This document shows, one piece after another, positions 60,870 to 64,000 of a stretch of 64,000 nucleotides of DNA (the first letter of the stretch is position 1; each line of letters starts with the position of its first letter). The notes under the pieces were generated by a model. That model worked only from the letters and a program-made list of their open reading frames with translations, ran no database searches and was not told the origin of the DNA. Made by a program: the position numbers and the translations under genes. The stretch is taken from NCBI RefSeq assembly GCF_004366595.1, contig NZ_SORE01000012.1, positions 1-64,000 on the forward strand. Direction: 5' to 3'. This DNA is from Paraburkholderia rhizosphaerae. Lineage in GTDB: Bacteria > Pseudomonadota > Gammaproteobacteria > Burkholderiales > Burkholderiaceae.

Positions 60870-63296
60870 TCAACGGAACACGCGCGCCGCGCCTGCACCC
60901 CGCGGATCGGCAACCGGCAGCGGCGTCGTGCCGTCGATGCGGATCATCTGCACATCGCCTTCAAACGTCTGCTCTTCGAGCGTGTAACCGAGCTTCTGCA
61001 ACTGCTGAGCGAGATCGCCGGTAATCGGGCGGTACGGCTCCCAATAAATTGTCTTCGCCGGCAACAGCTGATGATGGAAGCGCATCGCGGCCAGTGCGTC
61101 GGTCGGCGACATGTTGAAGTCGTACAGGTCGGTCATCACCTGGAAGAGCGTCGTGAAAATCCGCGAGCCACCCGGCGTGCCAATCACGAGCGCGACCTTG
61201 CCATCCTTCAGCAGCATGGTCGGCGACATCGACGATACGGGCCTGCGCCCCGGCGCGATCGTATTCGCCTGATCCGTGCCGGCCGCACCGGGCTTCGCGA
61301 CGAAATCGTCCATCGCGTCGTTGAGCAGGAACCCGGCGCCGTCGACCACGACGCCCGAACCGAACGAGCCGTTCAGCGTGTACGTGTTCGATACGGCATT
61401 GCCCCATTTGTCGACCACTGAGAAATGCGTCGTCTGCGGCTTTTCCGGCGGTGGACCGTCGCCTGAAGCGGGAATGTTCAATGCCGCCGCGCCCGCGGGC
61501 GGGCTTGCCGTTGAGGCCGGCTGAGCAGGTAATGCGTGGTCGGACTTCGGCTGACTGGCGGGCCCTTGGGGCACGCTTGCCGGAGTCGCGTTTGCCTGAG
61601 TCGCACTCGCCTGAGCCGCATCTGTGTGAGTCGCGCTTGCCGGGCTCGCACTTGCCTGAGTCGCACTCGCCTGAGCCGCATCTGTGTGAGTCGGGCTTGC
61701 CGGGCTCGCACTTGCCTGAGTCGCGCTCGCCTGAATCGCGCTTGCCGGGCTCGCACTTGCCGGGCTCGCACTTGCCGGAGTCGCGCTCGCCTGCGCATTT
61801 CCCTGCACGACGCCTGGCTTGACCGCATCCGATTGACCCGCAACCGCTTGACCAGCGTTTGCCGACCCGGGGCTCGACGGGCCCGAGGTCGCCTGTGCCG
61901 CATTCGCCGGACTCGCGCTTGCCTGACCGGTGCCCGGTTGCGCCGCGCTCGCCGGAACCGAAGCGGGCTGCGCGGTATTCGGCTGACCGGCGCTCGCCGC
62001 GTCCGACGCCGCCTGCGCCGCTTTCTCCGCCGCCGCTTTCTCCGCCGCCGCTTTCTCCGCCGCTGCCTTTTCCTCAGCTGCCTTCTCCGCCGCCGCCTTC
62101 TCTGCCGCCGCCTTCTCTGCCACCCTCTGCTGATCCTGCAACTGCTTCACCTCCGCCGCCCGCTGCGCGAGGTACGCATCATCGATCAGCTTGCCGACCG
62201 GCATCGGCGCCTGCGTCGCATCCGGATCCGCCGCAAATTTCTGCCGATCCGCAAACACGCGGTCTTCCATCTGCGCGATCAACTGCATATAAGGCGCCGA
62301 ATTCAGATCAAGCCCCGCAAACGACGGCTTCAAATCCGCCTTCATCTTCAGCAGCTGGATCAACGCAATACCACCCGAGCTCGGCGGTGGCGCGGTCACG
62401 ACCCGGTAGCCGTTCCAGTCCGCCACCAGCGGATCGCGCCACACCGCCTTGTACTGGCTCAGGTCGGTCTTCGAGATCATCCCGTGGCCGTACATCTGCT
62501 TCGTGATCAGATCGGCGGTCCGCCCTTCGTAAAACTCGCGGCCGCCGTCGTCGGCGACACGCTCGAGCGTCAGCGCGAGTTCCGGCTGACGAAACACCGT
62601 ACCCGTCTTCAGGTTAGCGAAATACGCGCCGAAGTTGGTGCGGCTCGCGAACTTCGCCGCCGCATCGTCGCGGCGCTTCTGCAGCGATGCGTCGACCGTG
62701 AAGCCGTCGGTCGCGTAATGAATCGCAGGCGCGAGCACCTGCTTCCACTTGAGCTTGCCAAAGCGGCGCTGCGCCTGCCACAGGCCGTCAACGGTGCCGG
62801 GCACGCCCGCCGCGCGAAAGCCGATCGAGCTCATACCCTTGATGACGTTGCCCTTGTCGTCCAGGTACATGTCGCGGGTCGCGCGCTGGGGTGCCTGCGC
62901 GCTGTAGTCGAGAAAGTACGGCTTGCCGTCGATCTGCAGCGTCATGAAGCCACCGCCGCCAAGATTGCCCGCATCCGGACGGGTCACCGCAAGCGTGAAC
63001 GCGATCGCGACCGCCGCATCGACCGCATTGCCTCCCTGCGTGAAGATCTGTTGCGCGGTGTCCGCGCTATAGCGATCGGGCACGGCAACCGCCGACGCAT
63101 CGAGCGCCGGCTGGTCCGGCGCAGTCTTCGCGCCGGCCGGCGCGGCGCCGGCGATCGCGAGCCCAGCAGCCAGCACCGCGAGCGCAACCGCGTGGACTGG
63201 TTTGCGAGCGGCCTTGGGACCGGCTCGCCTGATCTCTGCCCTATTGCCTGAAAGGGCGTGATGCGCAATCCGCGCATCGAGCGTCGAAGTAGGCAT
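60870..63296 (-). CDS. Gamma-glutamyltransferase-family protein with a long low-complexity linker
   Basis: This 808-residue protein has an N-terminal hydrophobic signal (about 34-56, ending APAGA), so it is exported. The Ntn-hydrolase core is recognisable: PDAGNLGGGGFMTLQ, then PQTTHFSVVDKWGNAV with autoprocessing Thr622, LLNDAMDDFVAKPG, PVSSMSPTMLLKDGK and GTPGGSRIFTTLFQV. Between about residues 390 and 610 lies an insert first of EKAAA repeats, then of ASATQ/ASPAS repeats. It ends a dozen residues before the nucleophile, making the protein about 230 residues longer than usual. The Arg that binds the glutamyl carboxylate (DFREMAP in E. coli) is replaced: DYSAQAP. It may be a GGT homologue with altered specificity. 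Confidence 0.88.
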   Translation of the reverse strand: MPTSTLDARIAHHALSGNRAEIRRAGPKAARKPVHAVALAVLAAGLAIAGAAPAGAKTAPDQPALDASAVAVPDRYSADTAQQIFTQGGNAVDAAVAIAFTLAVTRPDAGNLGGGGFMTLQIDGKPYFLDYSAQAPQRATRDMYLDDKGNVIKGMSSIGFRAAGVPGTVDGLWQAQRRFGKLKWKQVLAPAIHYATDGFTVDASLQKRRDDAAAKFASRTNFGAYFANLKTGTVFRQPELALTLERVADDGGREFYEGRTADLITKQMYGHGMISKTDLSQYKAVWRDPLVADWNGYRVVTAPPPSSGGIALIQLLKMKADLKPSFAGLDLNSAPYMQLIAQMEDRVFADRQKFAADPDATQAPMPVGKLIDDAYLAQRAAEVKQLQDQQRVAEKAAAEKAAAEKAAEEKAAAEKAAAEKAAAEKAAQAASDAASAGQPNTAQPASVPASAAQPGTGQASASPANAAQATSGPSSPGSANAGQAVAGQSDAVKPGVVQGNAQASATPASASPASASPASAIQASATQASASPASPTHTDAAQASATQASASPASATHTDAAQASATQANATPASVPQGPASQPKSDHALPAQPASTASPPAGAAALNIPASGDGPPPEKPQTTHFSVVDKWGNAVSNTYTLNGSFGSGVVVDGAGFLLNDAMDDFVAKPGAAGTDQANTIAPGRRPVSSMSPTMLLKDGKVALVIGTPGGSRIFTTLFQVMTDLYDFNMSPTDALAAMRFHHQLLPAKTIYWEPYRPITGDLAQQLQKLGYTLEEQTFEGDVQMIRIDGTTPLPVADPRGAGAARVFR
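61561..61800 (-). repeat. 60-bp coding minisatellite inside the GGT-like gene
   Basis: 61621-61680 and 61681-61740 agree at 55 of 60 positions. 61591-61620 matches 61651-61680 at 29 of 30, and the units decay on either side. Each unit is itself built from 15-bp (five-codon) subunits encoding ASATQ, ASPAS and similar. The period is a multiple of three, so copy-number change preserves the frame. Confidence 0.88.
62010..62125 (-). repeat. 15-bp repeats encoding EKAAA in the GGT-like gene
   Basis: About seven units of a 15-bp period (GCCGCCGCTTTCTCC on the + strand) encode EKAAAEKAAAEKAAEEKAAA and onward, predicted as a stable charged helix. They lie at the start of the low-complexity linker. 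Confidence 0.8.
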
Positions 63297-63805
63297 TCAG
63301 GGAACTCCGGAATAAATGAGCGCCGGCTGGATGCCGGCAAAGCGCGAACACGGAAAGTGCTGCACATGACGCCGGGTACGCCCGGCGCAGGCCGCTCCGG
63401 CACGCATGCCGCGCACGGCCGACTCGCAGCAATGGCCACACAATGGTGTGTCGCGGCGAGGATTCGCGGCCGCTATCGCCAGCCCCTCTGGGGCGGTCTA
63501 CTGCGCAACACAGCCGCATTGCCGCGGCGAAGCGTCGCCGTGCGCTGCGAAGCAGCCGGAAAGGAACCCTTGCGCAGGCACTTCGCCGCTGGCGCATGCT
63601 ACCGGCGCCGGCGCGTCCGGTTCAAAGTGTTTTACGTCCTGTTACAGCGCCTTTCGGATCGCTCACCGCACGTTGCAAAGCGCCGCGGCGCCGTGCTCCT
63701 GCCCGCGCGAGATGGCCGTCAAAGGGCTGTACCTCACAACCCTGTCAGGTAGAATTGTCGGATTAGAGGGAGCAACACGCGCCCTTGTCACCTTCTCCCA
63801 TTCGC
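63297..63805. other. Divergent gap between the GGT-like gene and glnS
   Basis: I find no credible gene in this 509-base stretch; frames crossing it have no ribosome sites or recognisable domains. TAGAAT at 63750-63755 is a possible -10 for glnS without a good -35. AGAGGGAG at about 63765 is too far from the glnS ATG (63806) to be its ribosome site. Confidence 0.4.
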
Positions 63806-64000
63806 ATGAGTACAGACCGTCATCCCAGCGAGCGCGGAAACGCAAACGCCGCACACGCCGCAAACGCCGCTCCCACGCCAGCCGCCAACTTCATCCGCAA
63901 CATCATCGACGAAGACAATCGCTCCGGGAAGTGGAGCCAGCGTGTGGAAACGCGCTTCCCGCCGGAGCCGAACGGCTATCTGCACCTCGGCCACGCGAAA
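63806..64000 (+). CDS. glnS: Glutaminyl-tRNA synthetase (N-terminal part)
   Basis: The first 65 codons are present and run off the window edge. After a polar leader of about 28 residues rich in Ala and Asn, the sequence NFIRNIIDEDNRSGKW and VETRFPPEPNGYLHLGHAK is the class I catalytic N-terminus of GlnRS, with the HIGH-type HLGH. The leader is longer than in E. coli. Burkholderiales encode GlnRS, so this fits; GluRS would have a different approach to the motif. Confidence 0.95.
   Translation, partial: MSTDRHPSERGNANAAHAANAAPTPAANFIRNIIDEDNRSGKWSQRVETRFPPEPNGYLHLGHAK

Noticed and set aside
61561..61800. CRISPR-like regular repeats
   Set aside because: The 60-bp units abut without unique spacers, stay in frame and encode a repeated peptide. 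No cas gene is present.
61536..63251. A 571-codon frame antisense to the GGT-like gene with Arg/Cys/Ser repeats
   Set aside because: The repeats are the complement of the in-frame ASATQ/EKAAA arrays of the real gene. The GGT-like frame has family motifs on both sides of the repeats.
63258..63766. Two overlapping open frames of about 107 and 164 codons before glnS
   Set aside because: No ribosome site, no domain resemblance, Arg/Ala-rich composition typical of GC-rich non-coding frames, and they overlap each other and the GGT start region.
1..64000. Mobile elements, prophage remnants, tRNA or rRNA genes
   Set aside because: I saw no transposase, integrase, terminal inverted repeats, attachment-site duplications or tRNA cloverleaf with CCA-type ends. 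A tRNA scan would be needed to exclude a missed one.

Overview
The window is a contiguous piece of a high-GC chromosome from a member of the Burkholderiales, most likely Paraburkholderia or a near relative in Burkholderiaceae. This rests on the gene order hemF-nadD-rsfS-rlmH-maf-rng, the LPS-core block beside dnaE, GC-rich codon use with many long antisense shadow frames, and protein sequences typical of that group. I made the assignment by reading, not by database search. I saw no rRNA, tRNA, insertion sequence, prophage, plasmid origin or CRISPR array.

Layout. 1-4.4 kb: housekeeping genes on the + strand (end of hemF, nadD, rsfS, rlmH, maf, rng). 4.5-5.5 kb: three small uncharacterised genes. 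5.5-13.8 kb: an LPS-core/export block, mostly on the - strand (two GT4 glycosyltransferases, an O-antigen-ligase-like protein, a GT9 heptosyltransferase, msbA, and a + strand WaaE-like GT2). 13.9-17.5 kb: dnaE. 17.8-20.4 kb: trhO, gluQ and an unusual SDR protein. 20.6-24.0 kb: a chemoreceptor with a FliA-type promoter, divergent from a fosmidomycin-resistance-type MFS pump. 24.4-33.7 kb: prpE, mtnN-uvrD, valS, galU. 33.9-34.2 kb: tusA.

34.3-46.6 kb is a complete-looking myo-inositol island. Two Gfo/Idh/MocA dehydrogenases and an RpiR-type repressor lie on the - strand. Divergent from them are an ABC sugar importer (binding protein, permease, single-domain ATPase) and iolC(DUF2090)-iolD-iolE-iolB on the + strand. 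The divergent control region carries a GGAA-N6-TTCC palindrome, the motif reported for IolR of Sinorhizobium, next to a good sigma-70 promoter. The + operon ends at an 11-bp hairpin. No iolA is visible; the aldolase step is probably supplied by the C-terminal half of IolC.

46.6-55.7 kb holds accessory genes: an orphan 464-residue protein, an NmrA-like protein, an inositol-monophosphatase-family enzyme, an iron alcohol dehydrogenase, a zinc-ribbon Nudix hydrolase, threonine aldolase, and a YbfB-type MFS transporter divergent from a LysR regulator. 55.9-64 kb holds alaS, a CaiB/BaiF CoA-transferase, an RBBP9-type hydrolase, an atypical gamma-glutamyltransferase, and the start of glnS.

The best second-look items are: the gamma-glutamyltransferase homologue, which has a repeat-built linker of about 220 residues before its nucleophile and no substrate-binding Arg; the SDR protein lacking both catalytic Ser and Tyr; the IolR-type operator and the FliA promoter; the orphan protein at 46.6 kb; and several unexplained palindromes and short tandem repeats between genes. 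No clearly new multi-gene system is evident.
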